Shown here in pieces: positions 1 through 12,531 of a DNA stretch of 64,000 nt (position 1 is the stretch's first letter; each line of letters begins with the position of its first letter). The DNA is from Tubulanus polymorphus (lineage: Eukaryota > Nemertea > Palaeonemertea > Tubulaniformes > Tubulanidae): the NCBI RefSeq assembly GCF_964204645.1, contig NC_134025.1, forward strand, positions 6,825,001-6,889,000, in the 5' to 3' direction. The position numbers and the translations under genes are program-made. The notes under the pieces were generated by a model. The model was not told the DNA's origin. It was given only the letters and a program-made list of their open reading frames with translations, and did no database searches.

Positions 1-1259
1 GTTTAGATCTGAAACAAAATTGTAACTGATAATCTCTGTAGATGTTTAACAGTTTAGTGATTGCATTTGAGATTTCTCTTTTATGATAAAAGTAGGGTTA
101 CTTGTACAATAGTGCCATATATGACTGCAACACTGTCTTGATATTACAACATAAGCCTGATTTGATTAGTATAGTGAATGAATTGTAGATTTTGGTTCTA
201 GTTAGAACTGTTTTGTTATTAATACTCACCTTGGGGCCAGCTTTATGGATTTGTACTAGCTTAAATGCCACGGAACGTTTGAATTTTTGTTAGGTACCAT
301 TGTTTATATGATAATCAGGGCAAGAATTCAACCACAGTAAGCTAACTTAAGTACCTGGCCCCTGGTTTTCAATATATGTACATTTGTATGTACTGGTAGT
401 ACTGAATGAATAAAGCTTCCATCCTTAAAACAAGTAGATCATGAAATGACTTTGGCTACAAAATGATTTGATAAACTAAAACTTGATTTCGTGAATAACT
501 ATTGTAACATCACATCACCTTGTGTAACATTAGAAAAGAATTACCCAGACATTTTCAGTGTTCAAGAATGTTCTGACAATCATCTTGCGTAATATTGCTG
601 TCAACTGGACATAATGGACTACTTAATAATGAATAATCATTAACATAATATGTTACATTATCATACAATATGTACATGTGCATCGAATGATATCTTAAAA
701 CTAAATTAGGCGGATAAACTGGTTTGTAGCTAACTTGTTATCTGTTGGTATTGGTTCAAGGCCTTATCTGGTGTGGGTATTGTGGAGATTTTGTGCTGAA
801 GATGACACAATTTTATCATTTTCATTGCTTTGGCGTCTGCTTTTTGTCGTTTTATTAATCAAATCCAAAATTCCTTCCTATCTTCCCATTTAAGAAGGAA
901 TGACATTTTTTGGGCAGCATCCCATTGAAATCAATGGCAATATTGTCGGTTTCCTCAAATATCGTAATTGTGCCAACATTTTTCTTTCATTTTTCAAGAA
1001 AACATAACATCACTGCTATCTAGCTTGTGCTTTGTATATATCTTCCCAATTCTTTGACTATTCTTCATATAAACAATCTTAAACATGTCTATTGAAATAC
1101 ATTCATGTACAACTCACTTAGAAATGCTCTTAAATCTTAGTAGGATGAAAACAAGGTGATAATTCAGTAATAGATTTTTTAGATGGTAGGGTAAAAAAGG
1201 ACTCGATTGATTCCTTAGCTTTTAATGACATATTCCTATTTATTTTGTCATACATGCAG
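1..1259. other. non-coding stretch, probable intron
   Basis: No exon could be supported here on either strand; the sequence is AT-rich with frequent stops in all frames. It ends in a pyrimidine-rich tract and TACATGCAG that look like a splice acceptor for the exon beginning at 1260, so at least its right part is probably the last intron of a + strand gene that starts to the left of the window. Confidence 0.4.
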
Positions 1260-1381
1260 CCTCTACGACTGAAAGTTTAGGTAAGTCTGATCCAAACCTG
1301 AATACAACAAGCACACACGGCGAAAACGACCGTAATTCAGTACAAAGTCCAGTTGCCGGGCACAACCCAGACTGGGTGTAA
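1260..1381 (+). CDS. C-terminal exon of an unidentified gene
   Basis: An open frame begins directly after a CAG acceptor (1257-1259) and runs 40 codons to TAA at 1379-1381; the first two bases complete a codon split by the intron. The segment is clearly richer in G+C than its flanks. The peptide is hydrophilic, Ser/Asn/Thr-rich and ends in NPDWV, whose last residues could be a PDZ-binding C-terminus (inference). The family is not recognised. A strong donor-like GTAAGT lies inside at 1281, so a 21-base cassette (1260-1280) spliced onward is an alternative. Without the upstream exons the function cannot be stated. Confidence 0.4.
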
Positions 1382-4300
1382 CGTGTTTGTCATATAAACA
1401 GTCACTGCTTAGCGAAGTGTTACGTTCAACCTGACATCAATATATCATACATAAACATTCACTTGGGACGTAAAAACAAAAACGTCTGTCACAAAAAAAT
1501 GGTTGTTCTGATCTGAATTTGTTGTACTCGAATGTACAGTGTGTATATCGATTTATATAGATAATGATTTTTGTTAGATTTAAGATGAATTTAGTTTTCG
1601 ATATCTCATATATATTTCGATTTTATCAATGTAATGATAGACTTGGAGATCACAGGGCATCTGTTAGTTATTGTTTAATTTCGGCTCCTCCATTGGACGG
1701 AAATAGATGATTAAAGTTAGATAATGAGATTCAATCTATTCACTTTCGTACTCACTTATTGATTTGATTTGGTGGTGGTTGTATTAATAATTCTGTTTTG
1801 GTGAACTTTCACATTTTTCTGCATGCACCTACTATTACTACCGGTACATTAGCTTCTGCTGGCTTCACTTCATATCAAATTTTGTGTCATTTTCAGGAAC
1901 CATAACGTGACAATATGAATAATGTCATTATTATATTATTGTTAGAATTAATTGCAATGTTTTTGTAAGTGGGTAATAATTTCTTAAATTTAAAAATGAA
2001 TCATATGTTCACACAATACATGCATTTTCTATTTCAAAGAGGGTGAAGCAGTTTAAACTTAAATACTGGCGATAATGTCATCAACTCAGCAAGGATTAGA
2101 ATTGTGGTATGTATGTCAGGTTGGTTAGAAAATGGGAGCTGATCATCAGCTTTTTACATGTTGATATGGGCCGTAGCTTTAACCTGAGCAAGCTCAGCGC
2201 AAAAGACTTCAAACTATTGAATGACACATATCCTGAGAATACGAAGGTGAGAGTATGAAAATGTGTTCCATATCGCAGAGAATAGATAGAAAAACAGCAA
2301 TTATTTCATGTTAATGAGAAGAACGTAGCAATAAATATTGCTCATATTTCCAGGTGTATGAATTATGTGAACATGATAAGAAATAAGAGTGAAAATTTTA
2401 TTTAGTTTAGAAATCCAAATAATCATATGCCACAAGCACATATTAAGTGGATGATTACTTAAATCTAGTGTTTTCGTGTTCTATTGTTCTAGGGTTGTTC
2501 AAATAGTAGGCTATTTTATGAATATTAAAGGGATCTAGAATAAGGTGTTGGTATAGCTTATCCGGGTATAGCTTACCCGGTTTATTTTAGAATGTAAAGA
2601 TATAATCGCATGGGGTATTGGATCAAAGAGGCGTTCAGCTACTGTAGTCAAGCTCTTATCTTTACGCTGTCAAAATCTAGCTAAGATTGTTTGAATATCC
2701 GTATTCAGAAAATTCAGAGAATTTGAATGTTTATAGCATAAAGTTACTGAGCTGACTGCATTTGTTTCAATTGTAAATTATGCTATTCTTTTGAATTTTT
2801 GAGTCACTCAAAGATGATAAGCGGCCAATTGTTTTCTGAGCATCAAGGACCTATTGTAGAAAAATTATGTTATGAAAATTATGTTTCTCCATTTAGAATT
2901 ACTGTATAAATGTAATCTCTTTTACTGCATGAATGTGTGACTTTGTAAATAACCTGTGGTTATTGCCAAGGCATTCGTTATGATATTGCAAATACAAGCC
3001 TAATATTCTACCAGCGGAATTTAGCTGTGAGAATGTTTGACAAATAAGAAAACTTCAGAAAATTCTCTAGATTTGAATAGCAATGGTGTAGAAAGGGATG
3101 TATATTTTTTGCATTTTGTTGTATTATGAAAATTATAACGATAGTTACTTGTTGATTAATACAGAGATAATGCAAATTAGTTTCACATATATCTGATTGA
3201 CAATGAATGATAAACTATGAAAAAGTTATCAATGGTTTATCTACATTGAATTTTTGCAATTTATTAAGAAAATCGAAATAAAATCTTATGATAGTTGCAT
3301 AAAGAAAAATGAGGTTGGAAATTGACATACAGCAGTTTTAGAAATAATTTAGCATAATTAGAGAATGAATAGTAATGTTGTGTGTAAATACGTATCGGAA
3401 GAATAAATTGTTTTTTGTTTTCTTCTACCAGCATGTGACTGTGCTTCAAAATTTAATGGTTTCATAATCATTTATCTGTACTGGTACAACAATGTATTCC
3501 ATCTGTGTATTCTATAAGAAATCAACCATCTATGTCTGTAGACCTGAAGTAATCTTTAAACTAAAGAGGTGAATATTGTCCAAATTGTTGGTCATCATAA
3601 AAATTTCATTATTCACATGAAGTTCATTAATTGGAGTACAATGATGGAATGACACCCATGAGTGAATTGCAATGAAAAAAACATTAGGTATTGCATTAGT
3701 TTTAAAACCAATACAAGTACGATGTAAAAAAATGTATAGTAAAACACATTTTTGCTTCATATAGAATATTGTACAGGTTAGCCATCTTCTTGAATATTCT
3801 TAAGATACTTGTACATGGTAATTTGAAATCGATTGATTATGTATTTGGCCATTCCATATAGTAATACAATTTTGTACTGTACATGTACTGGATATACATG
3901 TATTAATATTAGATACGTGAAACTTTGATACTTCACTGATGTAAATATTATATCGATATTACAGATCACAAGTGCATATATGCATTTTCATATCGTAGAT
4001 ATAAGATACAAATATACTACAATATTTCGAATATACATATAGATATAATTATGAATAAAACATTTAATAGAAAATTATATATTCACACTGGAGGCTTATT
4101 AAAAATTGATTATTATGATTGATAGAATATATATTGAGCTACAAAGCAATGACTGAAATTTGTAAGCATTATTTTCATGTCTTGACACAATTAGTGCATT
4201 ATTGTTATGTTTTATTCTATCTGATTTAGATTTCACAAGATCAAACTATACATGTATTCCCTAAATTTGCGCAAATTACTCACAGTTTCTTCTATCTACC

Positions 4301-5800
4301 AGGCATAAGAATAACCTTCATCAAGTTACTATGTACTACCAAATATTCTATTGAACATCACTTAAATTCTTAGATTCTTCAGTAAGTAGTAAATGCTCAT
4401 GTGAATCGATTAGTAACTGATAAGAGTACGTCGGCTGGTTTCTATATGTTTATATATAAGTTTTTAATGTAAATCAGGGATCACGATTAATGTTAACTAC
4501 ATTACAGACTATGTTGTACAGTATGATTGACTAACCATTCATATGTATCATAGAAATAAGATGAATGTTTTAGATTTTACAGCAATAATGTTTCATAAGT
4601 ACAAAATATTATATACAGTATATATGGTATATAGCAGGTCTTGTGGTATATAGCTACTTGCCTTTTTCATTAAATATTGTTCCCTGTTTCTGTCATGTAC
4701 CTAAAGATTGTGGTTGGTGAAGAATGGACTTCTTTTACTAGGTGATAACTGTACAATGATACTAATCATTTACAAATCATGTTGGAGACAAAATCTGCGC
4801 GTCCATCACTTACAGCTTGAGGTTTATGAGAAACATCGAATTGCAAATTTATTGAAATGGCTCAAATTAATCTCCATTCTTTTTCTATCAAGTCTTTGCG
4901 GTTGTGTATAAGAAACTATATGTATCTACTAGACTTTGTACACGAAATACAGATAGATGTAATCGATGCTTAAACTATAGGCTTTCATACATAAAGTACA
5001 GTTGTAGAAAGATATTCAAATGTGTACATCATATTCTTCATTTGCTGTTTGGGTCCATAATTCATCAATATGGTTTTCAGGCTTTTTTATTACCGGGTAT
5101 TCAACGAAATAGATCAAACATCAATTTGTACACATCTGATTGAAATTGACATGAAAACTGTATGTACATTTAGAAATGTTGAGTACATATTATGGGTTCG
5201 GTGAGCTTAGGTCCCTATTTCATTAACTACAGACAATTATCTTATATTTGAAAGTAGTCTCGAAGAATTAAAACGATTGATTATTTCAAGTGGAAACAGG
5301 GGCACACGATAGCTGATGATTATTTATAGCATCATACATATTATTCTTGTAAATAGATCCCTCCAATTATAATAATTGTGTATTGTATAATCATCATCTA
5401 ACAATTTGTTTCAATAAAGAATGTTCCCGTTTCCCAATAATCTTACTTCGTTGTTTTTTTCACTTTTGGATGTTCTTGCATGAAAATATTTGGATTCAAT
5501 GGATTTTGTCCATCACAAGTGAATATCAGTCCCACATGAAAAATTATGACTCCAAAATGAACCACCTGTCACCAAATCCTTCGATGGTCGATATCAACTT
5601 GAAAACCGCTCAGACTGCCCCCACGGCAGGAGTCCTATATTTGTATCTCAAATATCAACTGGAATGATCCTCTGTCCCTCATAAGAGGAATGACTGATCC
5701 TCATTTATGTTATTGTGCCTATTGATGCAATCGCAAAGAGGTCATGAAAACCAGCCTAGAGGATATGATTCAATATTGGCGATTATACACACCTTTGAAG
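1382..5800. other. 3' UTR and intergenic, no supported gene
   Basis: AT-rich sequence downstream of the exon at 1260-1381. An AATAAA at 2330-2335 is one candidate polyadenylation signal, and others follow. A 94-codon open frame at 5383-5667 has a slightly coding-like second half (after about 5530) but no recognisable domain, so it is not called. No repeats or RNA genes were recognised. Confidence 0.4.
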
Positions 5801-5844
5801 AATGACAAAAAGAATATGCATAATGAAAAGTATAGAAATTTCAA

Positions 5845-5850
5845 TTTATT
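5845..5850 (-). promoter_or_regulatory. FKBP2: FKBP2 polyadenylation signal
   Basis: TTTATT on the + strand (AATAAA on the coding strand) lies about 215 bases past the FKBP2 stop codon and is the nearest canonical signal. Confidence 0.5.
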
Positions 5851-6064
5851 TCATATAGACATGAAAATGAAATATATGTAGCACAAACAAGAATTAATAC
5901 TAGCGAGAAAAAAAAATTCGTTGATTTTGAAGGAAGTCTCTAACTGAATAAATAGAATAATACAAGATACATCAAATTCGTAATTAAATTATAACAAAAA
6001 GACAAAATTGATCAGAAGAATGACACTGGCCATTGAGCAAAAATACTTCCTTTCACTCCATTAA

Positions 6065-6764
6065 TTAAAGTTCATCTCTGCGTTCAATTTTTATCAATTC
6101 TACTTCGAAGATCAACGTTGCACCAGCTAAAAAATGAAAGAGACAATTGCTGGATTTTCTGATATTTTGAGTTATCATCAAAAACTGATTTCATTCAATC
6201 AATTGTAGTAGTACCTGGAATTTTAGGTGGTGCTCCTCGGTCACCATATCCCAAATCAGATGGAATTATAAGTTTTCGCTTCTCCCCTTCACACATTCTA
6301 GAAACCAAAATCACAAGGGTAAAATGCATTGTAAGAGGAGCTAAAACAGTACGCAAAACATTGAACAAACTAACAAACCTCAATAGACCTTGATCCCATC
6401 CCTTTATGACCTGTCCTGAACCGAGAGTAAATGTAAATGGTTCACCGCGTGGTATACTACTGTCAAACTCAGTGCCGTCTTCTAACTTCCCCTGAAAAAA
6501 AGTGATAAAATTTACCCGCCGACTTTTATTTTTCATTTCATGAAACATACCGATAACTTTTTCATTTAGAATAGCTCTTACCGTATAATGCATGTGTAAA
6601 ATATCGTTTTTTTTAGATTTGATCTTGCAGTCTTCGGGCAGAACGCGCTTCTTGACTCCGATGTGAAGTTTTTTCACTTTGCCTTTTTCTTCAGCTGCCG
6701 AGCTTGTTGTAATTATAACCGTTAGTAGCACGGCTACAGTATAAAATACTTGAGACAGTTGCAT
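6065..6764 (-). CDS. FKBP2: FKBP2-like ER peptidyl-prolyl isomerase
   Basis: Four exons, read on the - strand: 6764-6582, 6491-6379, 6297-6215, 6126-6065, joined by GT-AG introns; 441 bases, 146 residues (vertebrate FKBP2 is about 142). The protein begins with a hydrophobic signal peptide ending near SSAAEE. One FKBP domain follows, with [17 protein letters not shown], the [12 protein letters not shown] core and [21 protein letters not shown]506-pocket aromatics such as the W of IKGWDQ are present. The C-terminus is RRDEL, an ER-retrieval signal, so the protein should catalyse proline cis-trans isomerisation during folding in the ER lumen. It is divergently arranged with EIF3K. The reading is complete and unambiguous. 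Confidence 0.95.
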
Positions 6765-7265
6765 CGTGATCTAGAACAAAACACAAGAAAATCAGCAACA
6801 GTTAAAGTTAGTGAACTAATTAATTGTTGGCGGTAAGCTAGCCGTACAGCTAAGGGCATACATGGACCAGGGGTGAAGCAAGCCACAAAAAAAATGAGAA
6901 TCATGACCTTGGTTCCCTTAAATTGCTGTCATAACAGTGAGAAAAAATTATGTTTGATACCGAATTCCTCTCTAAGTAACTGATTCATTAGTTAACTATT
7001 TCGCCACCAGATGGCGTAAAATTTTATAAACTATCAAATCTACGAAATTCAGAGCCTGGTGTTCGTTTATCTAACTTCTTGATAGATAAAATACGATTCA
7101 TTCTACTTATCTAATAATCTTTCCTGGTCGAATTCGCAATAATTATGCGCAAAAAGGTAGAAACCTAGAGAAAAACATCGAAAGTACACGTACCCAATCG
7201 TTCCTGCTCCACATGCATCGGGGCGTCTCGGAGCAAAAATATCTGCGGTTAAAGTGGCATCCAAT
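6765..7265. promoter_or_regulatory. shared promoter region of FKBP2 and EIF3K
   Basis: The start codons of FKBP2 (-, 6764) and EIF3K (+, 7266) are 501 bases apart and face away from each other, so this interval must hold both promoters and 5' UTRs. The 7190-7265 part is richer in CG dinucleotides, as expected near a housekeeping start site. The transcription starts themselves cannot be placed. Confidence 0.55.
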
Positions 7266-9441
7266 ATGGCGGAACAGATGAGGGGACATGTTGCGGCCTT
7301 ATTACGAGGAATTGACCGGTAAATTCACCTAAATCAATCATATTTCCAATTTTTAAATGACTACTTCATAGTCAAATTTCGATTGAGTCTAAGTTTATGT
7401 AGTTATTTTTCTCAAATGGACGTAATCATTCTTGAAATAGCAGACATATGCCGGTCATAGCCCTAGTCTGTGTTTACTTCTTATTTTACTTTAGATTAGA
7501 GTTACCTCTTATCATTAATACATTAAACTGCGTCCAGTTTCTCATACTCTTCAATCAATTTGATTTTTACATTTATCTAGTTTATCTTTAATCAAGTCAA
7601 TCGCATCGACTTGGCTGTGTTTATGACCATAATAAAACTGATTTCACTTCTTCCAGATATAATCCTGAAAATCTAGCCACATTAGAAAGATATGTTGATT
7701 TACAATGTAAAGATAAAACATACGATTTAGAAGCCAACTTGGCTGTACTAAAATTGTAAGTAATTATTTAATGCATTCAATGATAATTCTAATAGTCACC
7801 CCAAATTTGCCTCCATCATCAGTAACATGTTTCTTACGTTCTAGGTACCAATTCAATCCAAGTCATTTCCAGACATCGGTGGCTTCACAGATTCTACTGA
7901 AAGCATTAACAAACATGCCGCATACGGACTTCACATTGTGTAAATGTTTAATAGATATAATTAGAGTATCCTTTTGGGTATAGTGTTTGAAATAAAGGAG
8001 TTCAAACTAACCCTGAACCTTGTGTTATATGCCTATATAGGTAAGGGATCATTAATTTATTACGTACGCATAAAATTTGAATTTTTCAACCCCCCTCCCC
8101 CTCTGTACGCAAAATCTGCCATTTTTTCATATACATTAAGCATTACAGTACGCAATTGCACTGACCCCTCCCCCCTCCCGGCCTAATGCGTACGTAATAA
8201 ATGAATGACCCCTAAGTCTTTCAAAAATAAAAACAGATTTGTTCTAATTTTCCTTAATGAATGTTGACCAGTTAAAGGAAGAACCGTTGATTAGAATAGT
8301 AGAACTACATGATCTTCTAGAGACTTGTCAATTTCGAGAATTTTGGGTAAGTTGGCGTTTGAGCTAAGAAAACCTGAAAGAAGGCACTGGCTAAATGAAG
8401 AATAGGAATCATTTATTGAGAAAGTGTTGATATTTTCTGAAAGTTATAGGGAGCATAAGTTGCAGTGGAAAGTCACCAGTCATCAACTGAAATCATTAAT
8501 GTCTTTACAAGTCGATGTTTCAATGAATGGTATTTGATTTATTTTCAGAATGCACTTCATGAATATCCCGACTTGATTATGGGCATCAGTGCATTCGAAG
8601 ATTCTATAAGGAAATGTAAGCATAAATTGTTTAAGCTTAAGTTGACATAGTACATTGGGCCAATATTGCTGTCCCCTCCCCTTGTATAATATCTTTGTAC
8701 TTATGTCACTGCCCCCAATGTCAAACATCTTGATATAACACGGAACTTCAATTTTGTTGGTCGCAAAATATCCAAATGAAGAGGATTCTACTGTATTCGC
8801 TTCACGAGTGAAAAAAAACTTCCTCGTCCCTGTTTGATTGATCGTTTTTTTTTCTTCAGTTGTCTGTCATGTGATTTCGATCACGTACCAATCAATCAGC
8901 CAGACGAACCTTCAGGTGTTGCTTGGATATGTGTCCGAAACGGAAACGCAACAATGGGTGCAAAAGTACGGCTGGCGCGAAGAGGGTGATTTAGTTTTCG
9001 TCACAAACCAAGACGACAACATTAAAACGAAAAATATCACTGAAAACATTACGTTTGAAAGTAAGTTATTCGTTGACTAGAGTGCGATATTAGTGTGTCG
9101 TGGTCAATATGGACCAGCATATTCTGTCCAAGTTTATTAGAGATGTGTTTGCCATTATGAATATTTGAGAAAGGTGTGAAAAGATTTAGTCCTTCCCAAT
9201 GCAAATATCTTAAATAAATCAAATACAGTTGACTACACTTACGATGTATTGGCCAGGACGGGTGGTATCCGTGAAGAAGTGTTATGTAGACATGTGCCAT
9301 GAATTTTTGCGGTTTGTGTTATTTTGTGAATGATCCTTTATACATTTTACAGGTGTATCCGAAGTAATGAAAATGGGATGGCCTACTCGCTCTAAATACC
9401 CGATGCCAGCACCACAACCTCCTGCATATGCTTCGACTTGA
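7266..9441 (+). CDS. EIF3K: eukaryotic translation initiation factor 3 subunit K
   Basis: Seven exons: 7266-7318, 7657-7755, 7845-7965, 8272-8346, 8549-8615, 8860-9060, 9353-9441; all introns are GT-AG and the phases join, giving 705 bases and 234 residues (human eIF3k is 218). The product carries eIF3k landmarks in order: [38 protein letters not shown]-type sequence (here [18 protein letters not shown]), [51 protein letters not shown] and QWVQKYGW. eIF3k is a PCI/HAM and winged-helix subunit of the cytoplasmic eIF3 complex that loads the 40S ribosome. The C-terminus is Pro/Ala-rich. The exon 3 donor (GTATCC) is the weakest junction but gives an alignment without gaps. Confidence 0.96.
8042..8215. 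mobile_element. MITE in EIF3K intron 3
   Basis: About 174 bases with near-perfect 30-base terminal inverted repeats, each containing TTATTACGTACGCAT, at 8042-8071 and 8186-8215, and C-rich runs between them. No coding capacity. Compact inverted-repeat elements with such CGTACGCA ends are typical non-autonomous DNA transposons; the superfamily was not determined. TA dinucleotides lie at both edges. Confidence 0.7.
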
Positions 9442-9775
9442 AAATGTATATTTCATAAATCGAAAGAAAAAAAGCATACATAGATACATTATGAATTTTC
9501 TTTTCTTTTATTCAAAGGATCCAGTTTTTCATGTCTCAAAATTGTTCTTTACATATATCATGGTGGAACCTTGTTATAACCATGGATGTATAATCTATAT
9601 TAACTACATCCATTGTATAACAGTATTCAGATATTTGATTTGTCGGACTTATGTCACAGCGCCAGACTGATATATAATTTTTTTATATGTATAACAATTT
9701 TCGTTCATTTAAAGTTGAATATCTTATTTGTTAGAAATATTCGATAAAATCCGGTAGTAGGTAACTTAATGTTGA
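9442..9775. other. EIF3K 3' UTR and intergenic spacer
   Basis: AT-rich sequence between the EIF3K stop and the 3' end of the decayed dehydrogenase copy. The part from about 9711 onwards matches the sequence downstream of the intact dehydrogenase copy at 12.5 kb (shared ATTCGATAAAATCCG), so it belongs to the duplicated unit. Confidence 0.5.
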
Positions 9776-10677
9776 TTATAAGCCAACAAGTTTCTCAGTG
9801 ACTACCCACAGTTTTTTAGCGACTCCATCATCATAAACTGTCAGCATATATTCATCTTTTCGACAGTTACAGTAATAATGTCCACTTTCGTTCGTCAAAT
9901 CGTCGGCTACAGCGCAGTATAGTTAATTGGTCTCTAATACTAACGATGCAACCATGTTGACAAACACTCGAATCAGTCTCGGGATCTTAGCCTCGAAATC
10001 TTTGCCTATTTCTGATCTGATAACACCTGGATGTACGAAATACGCAGTAACGCCGGTTCCCTGCATTCGTCTGTCAAATTCTTGACTAAAAAGGCCAATA
10101 GCGAGTTTACTGTAAGCGTATCTCTCTATGTGTTTGAGGTCAAAATTATTAATCTTGTCGAATTCAATTCTCCCCAATTTGTGAACATCCGAACCAAGTA
10201 CAACTACACGACTCGGAGCAGATGATTCGAGTTTCTCCAATAATAGATTAGTAAAGAGGAAATGACCGAGATATTTACTCCAAATATCACATCGAACCCA
10301 TCTTCAGTGCTATCGGTGCCAGAAGTAAAATAGACACCTGCATTATTGATCAACACGTCAATATTTCTATCATTTTTGTTAATTCCATCACAGAATTCAC
10401 GAATAGAGGTCAAAGATGCGAGTTCAAGTTTTCTAACTTCTATGTCTCGATTATTTGTTTCTATTTTAATTTCCTCAGCCAGTTCTTCGGCTAACGGGAC
10501 GTTGCGACATGCTAGAATCAATCGGGCTCCTCTGCGAGCTAGATCGTACGCGGTTTCGCGTCCAATACCAGCTGTAGCCCCCGTAGTGATAACTGTTTTG
10601 CCTTCCATCGATTTTTGTAATTTCGTAATTTTTTTGCGAGACGAATGCAATCAATACCCACACGAAATAGACATATC
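9776..10677 (-). pseudogene. decayed RDH11-14-like dehydrogenase (copy A)
   Basis: It is homologous end to end to the intact copies C and D but broken at several points. A one-base shift separates the N-terminal hydrophobic anchor from the core (around 10630). A one-base deletion lies at FGVNHLG (around 10275). A deletion of about 18 bases plus a stop replaces PFKGAQTT (around 9922). The NAD(P)-binding GATAGIG, LINNAG and YAYSKLA motifs can still be read in pieces, and the C-terminal KLVGL and stop (9776-9778) survive. With three independent lesions it cannot make a full enzyme. It is the most 3' unit of the array and the most degraded. Confidence 0.85.
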
Positions 10678-10837
10678 TATAAAATACGGCAGAAATATAA
10701 GAGCTTTTGGGCAATTTGTCGTACACATCCCCTTGATTCGACCGGCCCCGAATCTGACAAGTTATACAGTTATACATAAAGGAATCGAAAAAGAACTTAA
10801 CATACTGGATGGAGTCAAAACCCAACTTTCAAGCGAA

Positions 10838-11802
10838 TTACAACCCAACAAGTTTTTCACTTGCTTCCCAAAGCTTTTTAGCGACCCCATCATCATAAAC
10901 CAACGACGAATGATATCTTTTCTGTTGACAGTTATGGTAATAATGTCCACTTTCATTTGCTAGTTCTTCGGCTACAGCGCAGTAGATAGTTGTTTGGGCT
11001 CCTTTAAACGGCGTTTCCATCACAAACGTTCCTAGAATATCGGTGATTTTTCGAAGGGTTGGTGGAATTTTCTCGCGGATATCTCGGCCAATTTCAGTTT
11101 GATGATTCCTGGATGGACACAATATGCTGTAACACCGGTTCCCTGCATTCGCCTGGCAAATTCCCGAGTAAAAAGAGCATTAGCCAGTTTACTGTTGGAA
11201 TAACTTTCCATCTGTTTTTGGTGAAAGTTATTGAGTTTATCAAATTCAATTTTCCCCCATTGATGACCTCTTGACCCCAGAACAACCAACCGACTGGGTG
11301 CGGACGCCTTTAACTTTTCTAGTAAAAGGTTCGTCAAGAGGAAATGGCCGAGATGGTTCACTCCAAATAAAATCTCAAACCCGTCTTGAGTGCGGTCTTT
11401 GCCAGAAGTAAAATAGACACCTGCGTTATTGATCAACACGTCAATATTTCTAACATTTTTGTTAATTCCATCACAGAATTCACGAATAGATGTAAAAGAT
11501 GCGAGATCAAGTTTTCTAACTTCTATGTCTCGATTGTCTGTTTCTATTTTCATTTCCACAGCCAGTTCTTCGGCTAACGGGACGTTGCGACATGCTAGAA
11601 TCAATCGGGCTCCTCTCCGAGCTAGATCGTACGCAGTTTCGCGTCCAATACCAGCTGTAGCTCCCGTAATGATAACGGTTTTGCCTTTCATCGATTCTTT
11701 TCCTTCGTATTGACGTAAACGTAAATACCATCTCATCCACACCAAGAATAGAGACAGGATAATGGTTATGACACCGATTATGCAAATTATGTTCAACAAC
11801 AT
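10838..11802 (-). pseudogene. RDH11-14-like dehydrogenase with one frameshift (copy B)
   Basis: From ATG (11800-11802) to TAA (10838-10840) this copy matches copy C except for one missing A in the run encoding IIK-TEIG (about 11094-11100; three As where copy C has four). Frame 1 reads an N-terminal membrane anchor, GATAGIGRETA, INNAG and YSNSKLA, then runs into a false C-terminus. The next frame supplies TEIGRDIREK through KLVGL. All catalytic motifs lie upstream of the break, but the C-terminal quarter is lost. Because the lesion is a single base in a homopolymer, a sequencing or assembly error or a segregating null allele is as likely as an old pseudogene. A splice acceptor (TTCTTTTTAG) abuts the ATG, as in copies C and D. 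Confidence 0.75.
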
Positions 11803-12531
11803 CTAAAAAGAAACAAATGCACTTCCAATAGGATTCGAGTCTAACGATCATAACACTTTAAAGAATATTCATCGTTGATGTTGTTTCCAATATATTTCAA
11901 AATTGGGAGCGGGAAAAATTGACGCTTTTATAACCGAAGCACTGTTAGGTTTTGTCTCTTACTCTGTACCATAGGGTAAGTCCAAAAACTATGAACATTT
12001 GACGTTTATTTAAGGATAGAATGTCTACAAATTACATATATAGTATCATACCTTAAAACCTTTGACACAAAGTGAACGAACATTCCACGACGAAATGACG
12101 CCTTTATGGAATTTCTGAACAACCCACAACAATATCGCGAAAACCGGTTCATAATTAATTAGTGTCATAGGTTATAACGATAGCGCAGTGATATGAACTT
12201 CAGGTCATAAACCCCAATTAGTATATCTTGATGAATCGGTGGTTAGGTTTCGACGTCAGTAGAAACTTTCCATTCTGTCGGCACATAGAGCATATGTATT
12301 GACAGTCTAGGTAGATCGACAAGACAGCTAATTCCAACACAAAAAAATTCATTGCTTTGCTTTTTACGGAATAATGATAACTAAGATACTCTTTAATTGA
12401 AAAAAAGTTTTATTCAAATAAAGTTGGATATCTTAGCTTTCAGAATAAATATTTACTCTCTAATTACGCTACGAGCATTACTCAACGAGATCACTTATAT
12501 TCGATAAAATCCGTTGCAGCCTTTATGTTTA
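11803..12531. other. spacer between dehydrogenase copies B and C
   Basis: It should hold the promoter and 5' UTR exon of copy B and the 3' UTR of copy C (TTTATT near 12410 could be the copy C polyadenylation signal on the - strand). No other gene seen. Confidence 0.4.

Noticed and set aside
5383-5667. 94-codon + strand open frame
   Set aside because: The second half looks slightly coding-like but there is no recognisable domain, and joining it to the exon at 1260-1280 gives an immediate stop.
10346-10963. A 205-codon + strand open frame antisense to the SDR array
   Set aside because: The same antisense frame recurs behind each SDR copy and simply mirrors the conserved GATAGIG coding sequence; no domain or splice context of its own.
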